A DNA stretch of 64,000 nucleotides from assembly GCA_012521705.1 (NCBI GenBank), contig JAAYLX010000001.1:34156-98155 (forward strand). Reading direction: 5' to 3'. Made by a program: the position numbers and the translations under genes. Below, one piece after another: positions 27,943 to 38,517 of this stretch. Each line of letters begins with the position of its first letter. The stretch's first letter is position 1. This stretch comes from Clostridiaceae bacterium. Lineage in GTDB: Bacteria > Bacillota > Clostridia > DSM-8532. Under the pieces are notes generated by a model. It worked only from the letters and a program-made list of their open reading frames with translations, did not search any database and was not told the origin of the DNA.

Positions 27943-28671
27943 GTGAGGGCAATAGCGAAAATAAGGAAAAAGTATAACTGGAAGAATATCGCAGGTTGGA
28001 TTCTTCTGATTACACTGATATTATCCATTATTTATTCTGTTGTACAAATAGTTCGTTCACCGGCAGAGCCCCATGGGGACGAATATGAGAAACTTAAAAG
28101 TGATTATGTGCTTATGCTGACCCAGTGTATCCTGGGTCTTATAGTAATGTTTATACCTTCTATTATTGAGCGCAGATGGTCCATTGACATTCCAAATTAT
28201 ATGGAAATTCTGTACTTTATCTTTTTGTATTGCGCCATATACCTGGGTGAGGTGCGGAATTTCTATTATCTGATACCCTATTGGGATACCATACTTCATG
28301 CTTTCAGTGGTGCAATGCTGGGTGCTCTGGGTTTTACATTGGTGAGCATACTCAATGATTCAGCAAAAATAAAAATTGTTTTGAGCCCCTTTTTTGTTTC
28401 TTTGTTCTCTTTTTCATTTGCGTTGGCATCAGGCGCCATCTGGGAGATTTATGAATATGCTTTTGACGGTTTTTTATCTTTAAATATGCAAAAATTTGCC
28501 CTGGAAGATGGTACTTTGCTTATAGGACGTGCGGCTCTTTCAGATACCATGCAGGATCTTATTGTAGATGCAATAAGTGCATTGGCAGTTGTTACCGTCG
28601 GTCATTTTACCATAAAAAAGAAGTACGCTAATAAAAAGATCGAAATACAGGAACCGCAGGATGTAGGTTAA
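27943..28671 (+). CDS. Membrane protein, DUF2238/YjdF-like
   Basis: YWDTILHAFSGAMLGALGF..ASGAIWEIYEYAFDGF. Confidence 0.6.
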   Translation: MRAIAKIRKKYNWKNIAGWILLITLILSIIYSVVQIVRSPAEPHGDEYEKLKSDYVLMLTQCILGLIVMFIPSIIERRWSIDIPNYMEILYFIFLYCAIYLGEVRNFYYLIPYWDTILHAFSGAMLGALGFTLVSILNDSAKIKIVLSPFFVSLFSFSFALASGAIWEIYEYAFDGFLSLNMQKFALEDGTLLIGRAALSDTMQDLIVDAISALAVVTVGHFTIKKKYANKKIEIQEPQDVG

Positions 28672-28781
28672 CCTGGTCAGGCTAAATTTAGAAAAATGGA
28701 TTTTTATACGGTATTCTGTCGTGAATAACCGACCCTTGTCTGAAAGATAATAAAGAAAAAAGAGAAAAGGAGTCGATTTGA

Positions 28782-29015
28782 ATGGGTAAAAGACCAAAAC
28801 CGGACGACAGAAGAGATAATGTGGAGAAAATCCAGAGAAATATTAATAATACCATTGAAAACATTGAGGCTGCCGAGGATATGATGGCAAAAACCGATAA
28901 TCCCGAACAAAGACGCCAGATTCAGGAAAAGAATGAGAGAAGGAGAGAGGCACTGAAAGGCATGCGGGAAGAAATCAGGGATGAAGCTCTCGCAAGGGAA
29001 AGGGATTACCAATAA
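28782..29015 (+). CDS. tlp: Small acid-soluble spore protein Tlp
   Basis: MGKRPKPDDRRDNVEKIQRNINNTIENIEAAEDMM. Confidence 0.92.
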   Translation: MGKRPKPDDRRDNVEKIQRNINNTIENIEAAEDMMAKTDNPEQRRQIQEKNERRREALKGMREEIRDEALARERDYQ

Positions 29016-29060
29016 ACTATAACGACAAGCAAAGTGACTAATGAAATTTGTAACTTTATG

Positions 29061-29090
29061 GAGTGCAGAGAAATCTGCACTCTTTTTAAT
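29061..29090 (+). terminator. Intrinsic terminator
   Basis: gagtgcaga-gaaa-tctgcactc followed by T tract. Confidence 0.75.
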
Positions 29091-29252
29091 ATTTCCATTA
29101 AGAAATTAACTATGCACAATCAGTAATTACCCCCTATAAAGAATTGACTATAACCTCTTAAGAATTTGCACTTTTTTGTTGCATAACTTCATTGTGTTAA
29201 CGTGATTGTTTTAGTATAATTATTAATTATTTACGCTCACAGGAGGAGACAT

Positions 29253-30808
29253 ATGTTTGGTGACAAAATGCAGATTATAGTAGCCATGACAGTATATATG
29301 GCAGTAGTTATCGGTATAGGTTTGTATTATGCAAGGCGTGCCAGTGAGAGCAGCAGCAATTATCTGATAGGAGGAAGATCTTTAGGCCCATGGGTTACAG
29401 CTATGGGGGCCGAGGCATCGGATATGAGCGGATGGTTATTGATGGGTCTTCCCGGTGTCGCTTATTGGGTAGGATTAAGCGATGCAATCTGGACTGCAAT
29501 AGGACTGTTTATTGGTACATATCTCAATTGGCTCCTTGTGGCTAAAAGACTTCGCGGCTATTCCGCACTTGCCGGAGATTCTATCACCATACCTGATTTC
29601 TTCAGTAACAGGTTTAAGGAAAAGAAAAAAATAATTATGACAATAGCGGCGCTGTTTATACTCATATTTTTCGCAGTATATGCAAGCAGTTGCTTTGTTA
29701 CGGTCGGAAGACTGTTCAGTACTCTGTTTGGCATAAAATATCACTATATGATGGTTCTGGGCGCTGTGTTTGTTGTGTTCTACACCTTTATCGGAGGATT
29801 TCTGGCTGAGAGTGCATCCGACTTCATGCAGGGTGTAGTAATGGTTATTTCGCTTACTGTAGTATTGGTTTTTGGTATTAAATATTCCGAGGTATCCAGG
29901 CTGTAGTCGAAAACGCCAAATCCATACCCGGATTTTTTGATTTCTTCGGAATAGCACAGCCCGAACTTGCAGACGGCGTTCAAAAAGTAACCGAAGCGGG
30001 TAAACCGGTCTTTGGTGAAGCAGGAGAATATGGTTTTCTTACTATAATTTCAACGCTTTCATGGGGCCTGGGCTACTTCGGAATGCCACAGGTATTGTTG
30101 AAATTCATGGCTATTCGTGACGGCAATGAGCTTAAACTGTCAAGAAGAATTGCAACCGTATGGTGTGCCATTTCTCTTCTGGCTGCCGTTGCCATAGGAA
30201 TTATAGGAAGGTCATTGTATCCCGATACTTTCTTAAGACAGAGCGATGCGGAAAATATCTTTGTGCTTCTGTCAACCACATTTTTCCCGCCACTTCTTGC
30301 AGGTGTTGTAATGGCAGGAATTCTGGCGGCAACCATAAGCTCTTCTGATTCTTACTTGCTTATTTCAGCGTCGGCTTTTTCCAAAAATATTTATCACGGC
30401 CTTATGAAAAAGGATGCCGACGACAAGACTCTGTTGCGTGTCACAAGAATTACCCTTCTTGTTATATCATTGATAGCAATCCTTATTGCTCTTGATGAAA
30501 ACAGCATTATTTTCAAGGTGGTTGCATTTGCCTGGGCAGGATTCGGCGCAACTTTCGGTCCAATCATGCTGTTTTCATTATTCTGGAAGAGGACTACAAG
30601 GGCGGGAGCTATTGCAGGCATGGTGACAGGAGGAAGTATGGTGTTTATATGGTACTTCCTGATAAAACCCCTGGGCGGAGTCTTTGGAATATATGAATTG
30701 CTCCCGGCATTTGTGCTTTCCTGTATAGCAATTCTTGTCGTTTCATTGCTGACAGAAGAACCGTCCGAAGAAATTATTAAGGAATTTGAAGCGGTGAAAA
30801 ATCTTTAA
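29253..30808 (+). pseudogene. Sodium/solute symporter (PutP-like), disrupted by a 1-nt frameshift near 29889
   Basis: ORF1 ends KYSEVSRL*; adding one G in tccg^aggtatcc restores YSGGIQAVVENAKSIPGFFDFFG and joins the frame of 30083..30808. Confidence 0.85.
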
Positions 30809-30853
30809 GGCGAATGAGACAAATATTTTCATGTTAAGTGCAAAGGCTCTGCT

Positions 30854-31092
30854 TTTTACGCGTCCTCGGCTCAGGAAAATCTAAACAGTACAAGTGGCAC
30901 AGTCTTTAAGCAATCCGCAGGCGAAGGCAAAAAGCTGTTGGCGAAATGCGAAGTTCGATTGGGGGCGAACGACAGGACGTCGATCGAGCGGCGCTTGCCC
31001 GGACGGCAAGTTCGCCCGCGTACCCCAAGAGAGCAAGTATTGAGCCTTACAGCTTTCCTGAGCTGAGGACGCGTAAAAGACTGTGCCACTTG
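30854..31092. ncRNA. Candidate structured RNA or palindromic element
   Basis: Interleaved inverted repeats 30854-30878/31054-31078 and 30891-30907/31076-31092, plus nested internal stems; no supported protein. Confidence 0.6.
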
Positions 31093-31114
31093 CACATATA
31101 CATTGCTTTTTGCC

Positions 31115-34100
31115 TTACGCCAAATTTCCCATTGCCTTTTCCAGCATCAGCCGTATCCGGTTAATCTGGTTGACTTCGCTTGCACCCGGATCATAGTCAA
31201 CTGCCACAATATTTGCCTGGGGATAAATATCCTTGAGCTTTTTCAACATTCCTTTTCCTGTAATATGATTGGGAAGGCAGGCAAAGGGCTGCATGCAGAT
31301 GATATTGTGAGCGCCGTCCTCTATTAACTCCACCATTTCAGCGGTCAAAAGCCACCCTTCTCCAGAATGATTGCACAGTGAAACAATGTTTTTGACACTT
31401 TCAGAAAGCTGGTGAATGGTAAGTGGCGTTTTAAATCTTTTGCTGTCCTTAAGAGCCATGCGCATATCATCCCTGTAGCTTTCAACCCAGTTTATGAACA
31501 TGTTTCCCAGCAACCGCTGAGTTTTTGTTCCGGAAAGATAGCGGTAGTTGAATTCCCTTCCGTATGCGCAGTAAAGGAAGAAATCGGTCAAACCCGGGAC
31601 AACCATTTCTGCGCCAGCCTTTTCAATAAAATCTACCATATTGTTGTTGGCTGTCGGATGATACTTGACCAGTATTTCTCCGACCAATCCCACTTTTGGC
31701 TTCCATTCGTTTCGCATTTTTATATTTTCAAAGCTCAATACTATCTCTTTCAGGTTCTCCCGGAAAGTTTCACGGTCGCCGTCCCGCAAATTGCTTTTGA
31801 TTCTTTCCATCCACATTCTGAACACGAGGTCTGACTGCCCTTTTATCTTTTCATAGGGCCGTACCCGCAAGAGAAGTTTCATCAGCAAGTCTCCGTAAAT
31901 CATTCCCATTATGGCTTTTTTGACCAGTCGGGGAGTCAATTTAAAGCCGGGGCTTTTTTCCAGACCGGACACATTCAAAGATATTACAGGTATATCCTGA
32001 AATCCGGCAGAATGAAGGGCTTTTCTTAATAGCGCAAGGTAATTGCTGGCTCTGCATGGCCCACCGGTCTGGCTGATAATTACAGCGGTCTTTTCTCTTT
32101 CATATTTTCCTGATTTCAAAGCCTTCAGTATCTGCCCAATAACTATAATGGCAGGATAGCATGAGTCGTTATTTACATATTTCAGACCTTCATCAATATC
32201 GTCCTTCTCAAACGAGGAAAGAATCTCAAAATTGTATCCTTCAGACCTTGCAGCTTCCTGTATAAGTTCAAAATGTATGGGAGCCATTTGAGGGGCGAGG
32301 ATGGTGTACCCTTTCTTTCGCATTTCTTTTGTAAATACAGGTTTTTTCTGCTTTTCGGAATCCTTTATAATTTGCTTAATTTCCGCTCTTTTCTCCATGG
32401 CCGCTTTAAGTGACCTTAACCTGATTCTCACAGCCCCAAGATTGTTTACTTCATCAATTTTAAGCATGGTATAGATCTTTCCGGCTGAATCAAGTATTTC
32501 CTTTGCCTGCTCTGCCGCAACCGAATCAGGGCCGCAACCGAATGAGTTGAGTTGTACAAGTTCCAGATTATGCTGCCTTGAAACAAAATCTGAGGCTTCG
32601 TACAACCGTGAATGATACATCCATTGGTCCAGAACGCGCAACGGCCTCTTCACCCTACCCAGATGGGCTACCGAATCCTCGGTAAAAACAGCAAGCCCAA
32701 GGGATGTCAGAAGTTCAGGTATGCCATGGTTTACTTCCGGATCAAGGTGATAGGGCCTTCCTGAAAGCACAATTCCCTTCAACCCCTTTTTATTGATATA
32801 ATCCAAAGTTTCTTCGCCCTTTTTCCTAATATCTTCCTTGAATCTTTGATCTTCCTGCCATGCCTTTTCAACAGCCCGTTCTATTTCCGTTAAAGTAATC
32901 CCCATGTCCTGGAATTCTTCAAAGAGCCTCTGGGTAAGTCTTTTTTTATTGTCATAGGGAAGAAAGGGATTGCGGAACTTTACGCCGTTTTCATAGAGTG
33001 TATCCATATTTGCTTTTATAACCTCGGGATAGCCCGTTACCATGGGGCAATTATATGAATTGTCGGCATTTTTGTATTCCCTTCTTTCCATGGGGATGCA
33101 CGGGTAAAATATATGCCTGATTCCCTGGTTGATGAGGGAGGCAATATGTCCGTGGACAAGCTTGGCAGGATAGCAGGCTGTATCTGAAGATATGGTATCC
33201 ATACCAATTTCATAAATTTTTCTTGTAGAAGCGGGAGACAGTATTACCCTGAAACCAAGCTCTGTAAAGAAAGTGAACCAGAAAGGGTAGTTCTCGTACA
33301 TGTTAAGCGCTCGGGGAATTCCGATAACCCCGCGGCAGGCTTTATCCTCGGGCAACGGTTTATATCCGAACAACCTTTTCAGCTTATAATCATACAAGTT
33401 CGGAATGTTTCGTGATATATCGTTACCTGCACCTTTTTCGCACCGGTTGCCAGTTATGAATTTCCTGCCGTCACCAAATATATTTATTGTAAGAAGACAG
33501 TTGTTGGTGCATTTGCCGCATCTTGAAGCCCTGGTCTCCCAGGAAAAACTCTTTAAGGATTCAGGGCCAATCAAAGATGATTTCTGCTCATTTTTGCACT
33601 TTTTTCTTGCCAGAAGGGCAGCCCCGAAAGCACCCATAAGTCCGGCAATATCAGGCCTTACCACTTCTTTTCCGGTAGTAAGCTCAAAACACCTTAGAAT
33701 TGCATCATTCAAAAATGTACCGCCCTGAACTATTATTTTATCGCCCAAATCAGAAGGATCTTTTATTTTGATGACTTTATGGAGGGCATTTTTAATGACC
33801 GAATAACACAGACCGGCAGAGATATCGTCCACCGATACGCCTTCCTTTTGGGCTTGCTTCACCTTGGAATTCATAAATACGGTGCATCTTGAACCAAGAT
33901 CGGCAGGTGTTTTGGCATTGATGCCCCTTTTTACGAAATCCTCAATATCCATATCCAGAGTTTTTGCAAAAGTTTCTATGAAAGAGCCGCAGCCCGATGA
34001 ACAGGCTTCATTGAGCATGACATTGTCAATAATCCCATCCCTGACCTTCATGCATTTCATGTCCTGACCGCCGATATCCAGAATGAGCTCTACTCCGGGC

Positions 34101-35398
34101 AGGAAATGTTCTGCAGCAGTATAATGGGCGACTGTTTCAACTTCTCCCATGTCACAGGATAAAGCAGCCTTAACAAGCTGCTCTCCATAGCCTGTAACTG
34201 CTGACCAGGCAATTTCCGCTCCATCAGGAAGAACTGAATAGATTTCATTTAAAATCTCGACAGCAGAGGAAAGAGGGCTACCTTCATTGTTCATATAACG
34301 GCAGTACAAAAGATTTGCATTTTCATCAATCAAGACGGCTTTGGTGGTTGTTGAGCCTATATCAAGACCAAGGAAGCATTTTCCCTTATATTTGCCCAGT
34401 TCGTTCCTTGAAACTTTGTTTTTTCTGTGCCTGTCAATAAACTGCCGGTATTCGCTCTCATCCTTGAACAGGGGCTCAAGTTGTCCCACTTCGAAGTCAA
34501 AATTGTTTTTTTTCGCGCATAATCTTCTATAGAGTGATTCAAAAGTAAACTTTACGTTACTTTCTCCTGCGGTAGAAGAATTCTGGGTTGTGCCAGGATT
34601 TTTTCCCGATTTTGACTCAAGCGCCGCTCCAATGGCCATGTATACCTGGGCTTTGTCAGGTACAATAACTTCCTCGTCTTTAAGACCTAAAGTCTCTTTA
34701 AATCTCAGCCTGAGCTGGGGAAGAAAATAAAGAGGACCTCCCAGAAAACCAACCTTTCCCTTTATTTTTCTCCCGCAGGCAAGTCCTCCGATGGTTTGAT
34801 TGACAACCGCCTGGAATATGGAGGCTGCGATATCCTCTTTCTTTGCCCCTTCATTGAGGAGGGGTTGTATGTCGGTCTTTGCGAAAACTCCACATCTTGC
34901 AGCAATAGGATAGATTTCTTTGAAATTTTCAGCAAGGCTGTCAAGCCCTTTGGCGTCTGTTTTCAGCAGAGCAGCCATCTGGTCTATGAATGCGCCGGTA
35001 CCACCGGCACAGATGCCGTTCATTCTTTGATCCACCTGCTTGCTGAAAAAAGTGATCTTAGCGTCCTCTCCGCCTAATTCTATGATGACGTCAACCTCAG
35101 GTAAAAATCTTTTAACTGCCTTGCTTCCTGCGATAACCTCCTGAACAAATGGAAGGCCGAAGTGTTCGGCCACTGCAAGGCCACCCGATCCTGTAACCGC
35201 AACTGTGGTTCTGGCGTCCTGAAATTTATCCTTAAGTTCCAGGCAGATTTCTTTCAGGGTTCTGAATAAATCCGAATAGTGCCTGCGATAGCTGTCAAAT
35301 ACCAGATTGTCGTTTTCATCCAATACTGCAATTTTAACTGTTGTAGAGCCAACATCTATACCAAGATGATATTCGCGTCTGCAATCTTTCTCTTTCAT
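31115..35398 (-). CDS. Acyl-CoA dehydratase activase-like giant protein (two BadF/BcrA-type ASKHA ATPase domains + DUF2229-like region)
   Basis: [18 protein letters not shown] and [18 protein letters not shown] repeats; [10 protein letters not shown] and [10 protein letters not shown] motifs; large C-terminal Cys-containing region. Confidence 0.9.
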   Translation of the reverse strand: MKEKDCRREYHLGIDVGSTTVKIAVLDENDNLVFDSYRRHYSDLFRTLKEICLELKDKFQDARTTVAVTGSGGLAVAEHFGLPFVQEVIAGSKAVKRFLPEVDVIIELGGEDAKITFFSKQVDQRMNGICAGGTGAFIDQMAALLKTDAKGLDSLAENFKEIYPIAARCGVFAKTDIQPLLNEGAKKEDIAASIFQAVVNQTIGGLACGRKIKGKVGFLGGPLYFLPQLRLRFKETLGLKDEEVIVPDKAQVYMAIGAALESKSGKNPGTTQNSSTAGESNVKFTFESLYRRLCAKKNNFDFEVGQLEPLFKDESEYRQFIDRHRKNKVSRNELGKYKGKCFLGLDIGSTTTKAVLIDENANLLYCRYMNNEGSPLSSAVEILNEIYSVLPDGAEIAWSAVTGYGEQLVKAALSCDMGEVETVAHYTAAEHFLPGVELILDIGGQDMKCMKVRDGIIDNVMLNEACSSGCGSFIETFAKTLDMDIEDFVKRGINAKTPADLGSRCTVFMNSKVKQAQKEGVSVDDISAGLCYSVIKNALHKVIKIKDPSDLGDKIIVQGGTFLNDAILRCFELTTGKEVVRPDIAGLMGAFGAALLARKKCKNEQKSSLIGPESLKSFSWETRASRCGKCTNNCLLTINIFGDGRKFITGNRCEKGAGNDISRNIPNLYDYKLKRLFGYKPLPEDKACRGVIGIPRALNMYENYPFWFTFFTELGFRVILSPASTRKIYEIGMDTISSDTACYPAKLVHGHIASLINQGIRHIFYPCIPMERREYKNADNSYNCPMVTGYPEVIKANMDTLYENGVKFRNPFLPYDNKKRLTQRLFEEFQDMGITLTEIERAVEKAWQEDQRFKEDIRKKGEETLDYINKKGLKGIVLSGRPYHLDPEVNHGIPELLTSLGLAVFTEDSVAHLGRVKRPLRVLDQWMYHSRLYEASDFVSRQHNLELVQLNSFGCGPDSVAAEQAKEILDSAGKIYTMLKIDEVNNLGAVRIRLRSLKAAMEKRAEIKQIIKDSEKQKKPVFTKEMRKKGYTILAPQMAPIHFELIQEAARSEGYNFEILSSFEKDDIDEGLKYVNNDSCYPAIIVIGQILKALKSGKYEREKTAVIISQTGGPCRASNYLALLRKALHSAGFQDIPVISLNVSGLEKSPGFKLTPRLVKKAIMGMIYGDLLMKLLLRVRPYEKIKGQSDLVFRMWMERIKSNLRDGDRETFRENLKEIVLSFENIKMRNEWKPKVGLVGEILVKYHPTANNNMVDFIEKAGAEMVVPGLTDFFLYCAYGREFNYRYLSGTKTQRLLGNMFINWVESYRDDMRMALKDSKRFKTPLTIHQLSESVKNIVSLCNHSGEGWLLTAEMVELIEDGAHNIICMQPFACLPNHITGKGMLKKLKDIYPQANIVAVDYDPGASEVNQINRIRLMLEKAMGNLA

Positions 35399-35623
35399 AT
35401 CAGAAAAAGTGCTTTCCTCCTTAACAAAATATGTTGAAAAGGACCAAACTTTAAGTAGTATAACCATGTTGTTGAGGATAAAACCTATAAGACCGGCAAG
35501 CGGGAAATTGAGCCATATATTATTAACAACTCCAAAACCATTAAAACGACAAAGAAGTTCATCGTGGAAAGAGATAGTGAACCGTGCTATAATAGCTTAA
35601 TAGGGGGATAAGAGGGATGAATT

Positions 35624-36751
35624 ATGAACAGGATTGACAGACATCAAAAATTCAGGAAGTACCCGATTTACATATTGATATTTGTTTTGATTTTTTCAGT
35701 ATTTTCTCCTGTTCTCAGCCGTGGGCAGGCAGAGTCCTCCACGTCCTTTGAAGAGACTTTGGAGCAAATCTCTGAAGATGAAAAGGCCATTGTAGAAGAC
35801 CTCTTTATCTTATCCCAGGAAATTGAAGGTATGAAAGCGGAAGAAGAAAAAGCAGGCAGGGAGATTGAATTGCTCAGTAAAGAAATATCTGAGCTTGACA
35901 AGTCCATTAATGCCCGCCAGAAACAATTCGACGAACAGTTAAGTATACTTGAACAGGTTCTTGTCGCTTATCAGAGGCGGGGCCCCGCTACCTTTATTGA
36001 GACCCTCCTTAATTCCAAAAACCTTTCCGATTTTATTAAAAATATCAATGTCATCAGGGAATTGGCCCACAATACCGATAAGCTTCTTTCCGACCTTCAG
36101 GAAGAGAAGAATCTCCTTACAGCAGAAAAGAACAAGCTGAATGAAAATATGAATATGCTTGCTGAAAAACGAAAAGAGCTTAAAGCAGCAATTGAAAGCA
36201 AAACAAGGCTCAAAGAGGAACAGGAAGCATACTTAAACTCGCTGAAAGAGAAACGGGAATACTTTGAACAACACCTCCACAGTATGGAGAAGATGTGGGA
36301 AGATATAAAAATCCTGTTTTCCAAGGTTGTCGAAGAATATACCATGATAATTTCCAACGGGTATTTTCCGCTGGAAGACTTTAATATAAGATACGGGCTC
36401 ACTTCCATCAAAGGTGCAATATATGACCACAGAATAAATGCCGTATTGGAAGTGTATTCAAAACTGCCGAAGCTGAAGTTTGATTTTTCACCCGGGGAAG
36501 TGTTGGTGGAAATCCCCGAAAAGAAACTAAGCCTGAAAGGCACCTTTGAAATAGCAAATGAAAGTTCCCTGAATTTTGTACCCAGCCAGGGAACCTTCCA
36601 TGGGATGGAACTTAAGGATTCATCATTAAAGGAATTGTTCCGGGACGGTTACCTTGCGATTGATTTCTCAGGTTTGGTTGGATCAGTAAAAATTAAGTCT
36701 ATCGAAATAAAAGACGGGTATATAGAATTTGAGACTTCTTCATTCTTCTGA
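35624..36751 (+). CDS. Coiled-coil exported protein, likely FtsEX partner (CwlO/PcsB N-terminal-like)
   Basis: N-terminal TM/signal then long coiled coil; directly upstream of ftsEX; no recognisable hydrolase domain. Confidence 0.65.
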   Translation: MNRIDRHQKFRKYPIYILIFVLIFSVFSPVLSRGQAESSTSFEETLEQISEDEKAIVEDLFILSQEIEGMKAEEEKAGREIELLSKEISELDKSINARQKQFDEQLSILEQVLVAYQRRGPATFIETLLNSKNLSDFIKNINVIRELAHNTDKLLSDLQEEKNLLTAEKNKLNENMNMLAEKRKELKAAIESKTRLKEEQEAYLNSLKEKREYFEQHLHSMEKMWEDIKILFSKVVEEYTMIISNGYFPLEDFNIRYGLTSIKGAIYDHRINAVLEVYSKLPKLKFDFSPGEVLVEIPEKKLSLKGTFEIANESSLNFVPSQGTFHGMELKDSSLKELFRDGYLAIDFSGLVGSVKIKSIEIKDGYIEFETSSFF

Positions 36752-36775
36752 TGCATCATAAATGGAGGAAGAAAC

Positions 36776-37444
36776 ATGATTTTGGCGAAAGACGTATCTC
36801 TAACTTACATAGACGGGACAAAGGCTCTGAATAATATCAGCCTGAGTATTGGAATGGGGGAACTTGTATATATTACAGGCCCCAGTGGTTCAGGAAAGAC
36901 AAGCCTTCTAAAATTATTGATGGGCGTTGAATACCCGACTTCGGGTTTAATTTCCGTTCTGGGGCAGGAGATAAGGAGGGAACAGAGCCGGAATATCAGA
37001 AAAATGAGGAAGGCTGTTGGCCCGGTTTTTCAGGATTTCAGGCTTATTAAAGGCAGAACGGCTTTGGATAATGTAATGATGGGACTCAGGTTTTTGGGCT
37101 TTTCTCACAAAGAAATGAAGGAAGAAGCCGTAAAAGCTCTTACCGAAGTAGGGCTTGAACACAAAATAACTTCCCCCGTTGAAAACCTGTCATGGGGCGA
37201 GGCTCAGAGGGTTGCCATAGCGAGGGCGGTTGCCAGAAAACCCGCTTTAATTCTGGCTGATGAGCCTACAGGAAACCTTGATTCATCAAATGCAATCAAT
37301 ATTCTGAATCTGCTGACATCCCTTAAGAAAGAGAACACCACAGTTATCATAACCACCCATGCCACGCATCTTATAGAAAGCCAGAAGAACGCTGTGTTTA
37401 TAAAACTGAAGGATGGCGACATTCTTGACGTGATACGGGGGTAA
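36776..37444 (+). CDS. ftsE: Cell division ATP-binding protein FtsE
   Basis: GPSGSGKTSLLKLLMG; LSWGEAQRVAIARAVARKPALILADEPTGNLD. Confidence 0.92.
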   Translation: MILAKDVSLTYIDGTKALNNISLSIGMGELVYITGPSGSGKTSLLKLLMGVEYPTSGLISVLGQEIRREQSRNIRKMRKAVGPVFQDFRLIKGRTALDNVMMGLRFLGFSHKEMKEEAVKALTEVGLEHKITSPVENLSWGEAQRVAIARAVARKPALILADEPTGNLDSSNAINILNLLTSLKKENTTVIITTHATHLIESQKNAVFIKLKDGDILDVIRG

Positions 37445-37450
37445 TATTCA

Positions 37451-38356
37451 ATGAGGTTGATTTTATCCAATACAGGCTACTTTTTTAAGGAAATTAAAAA
37501 CATAATCAAGACAAACCTTCTGTCCAATATATTCTCTTTTGTGGGCACTTTTCTTATACTTTTTATTCTTGCCATGGTTGTGGCAGGCTGGAATATCAGT
37601 AACAGCCTGGTTCAGATGCTGAAAGACGAGGCTGAAATCAGTGCTTATTTTGATGAAAGTATCAGCCTCAGCGACTATGATAAACTTTCAGCCCAGTTAA
37701 GAGAGCTTGAAGGAGTTCTTAATGTACGAGTAGTTGATGAATCTGAAGCATACGAAAAAATGAAAAATGTATTGGGCAATGAAGCAGAAATTCTTGGCCT
37801 TTTTGAGGACAATCCCTTTGAAGCATATTTGGAAGTAAGAATTGAGCTTGATGAGGCAGGCAGACTAACTGAGGAGATACAGGGCATAAGGGGCATCCGG
37901 TATGTCAGGGATAACAGGGAAGTCCTGAAACAAATAGAAGGTATAGTAAGCACTTTGAACTCAATTGGTTTTCTGATTATTGCCGCAGTTGGGATAACAA
38001 CGCTTGTTATCATATCCCATCTGATAAGACAGGGAATATACAACAATATGCATCAAATCCAGACTCTGAAGCTCTTAGGAGCATCGGATACTTTTATCGG
38101 ATTTCCCTTTTTTATGGTCGGGCTTTTAATAACCCTCGGAGGGGGGTTACTTGCAAGCATTATTATGGTACTGCTTATCAATACCGGGTTTGCCCAAATG
38201 TCGGGCTCCATTCGCTTTATTCCGCTTCCGCCTGAGGCAGAGCTTGTTCAGACTGTGGTTGCTGTAATTTTGTCAGTAAGCGCAGTTCTTGGAGTTTTAG
38301 GCAGTCTTTTTGGCCTTACTTCCATAAAGGAGGATACAAGTTCGGCAAAGAATTAG
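37451..38356 (+). CDS. ftsX: Cell division permease FtsX
   Basis: Adjacent to ftsE; 4-TM topology; LKLLGASDTFIGFPFF motif. Confidence 0.92.
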   Translation: MRLILSNTGYFFKEIKNIIKTNLLSNIFSFVGTFLILFILAMVVAGWNISNSLVQMLKDEAEISAYFDESISLSDYDKLSAQLRELEGVLNVRVVDESEAYEKMKNVLGNEAEILGLFEDNPFEAYLEVRIELDEAGRLTEEIQGIRGIRYVRDNREVLKQIEGIVSTLNSIGFLIIAAVGITTLVIISHLIRQGIYNNMHQIQTLKLLGASDTFIGFPFFMVGLLITLGGGLLASIIMVLLINTGFAQMSGSIRFIPLPPEAELVQTVVAVILSVSAVLGVLGSLFGLTSIKEDTSSAKN

Positions 38357-38434
38357 TTTTATTTGTAAGAATCTGAAATATTCTTTTACCATTATCAATA
38401 GGTTTCCATAGTTAAATTTCCTGTTTGAATTTCG

Positions 38435-38465
38435 AAATCACTGCTTGAGGCAGTGATTTTTTTGC
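38435..38465 (+). terminator. Intrinsic terminator
   Basis: aaatcactgc-ttgag-gcagtgattt followed by T tract. Confidence 0.8.
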
Positions 38466-38517
38466 ATTTTAGTGGAACTATAAGTTAAAAATAATTCTGT
38501 TTAAGAGGTATCATCAG

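Noticed and set aside
30871-31164. ORFs 30871..31095 (-) and 30946..31164 (+)
   Set aside because: They overlap the palindromic structured element, have biased composition and no RBS; better explained as noncoding.
38357-38517. c-di-GMP riboswitch before the GGDEF-EAL gene
   Set aside because: No GEMM core sequence recognised; only a terminator hairpin is visible.
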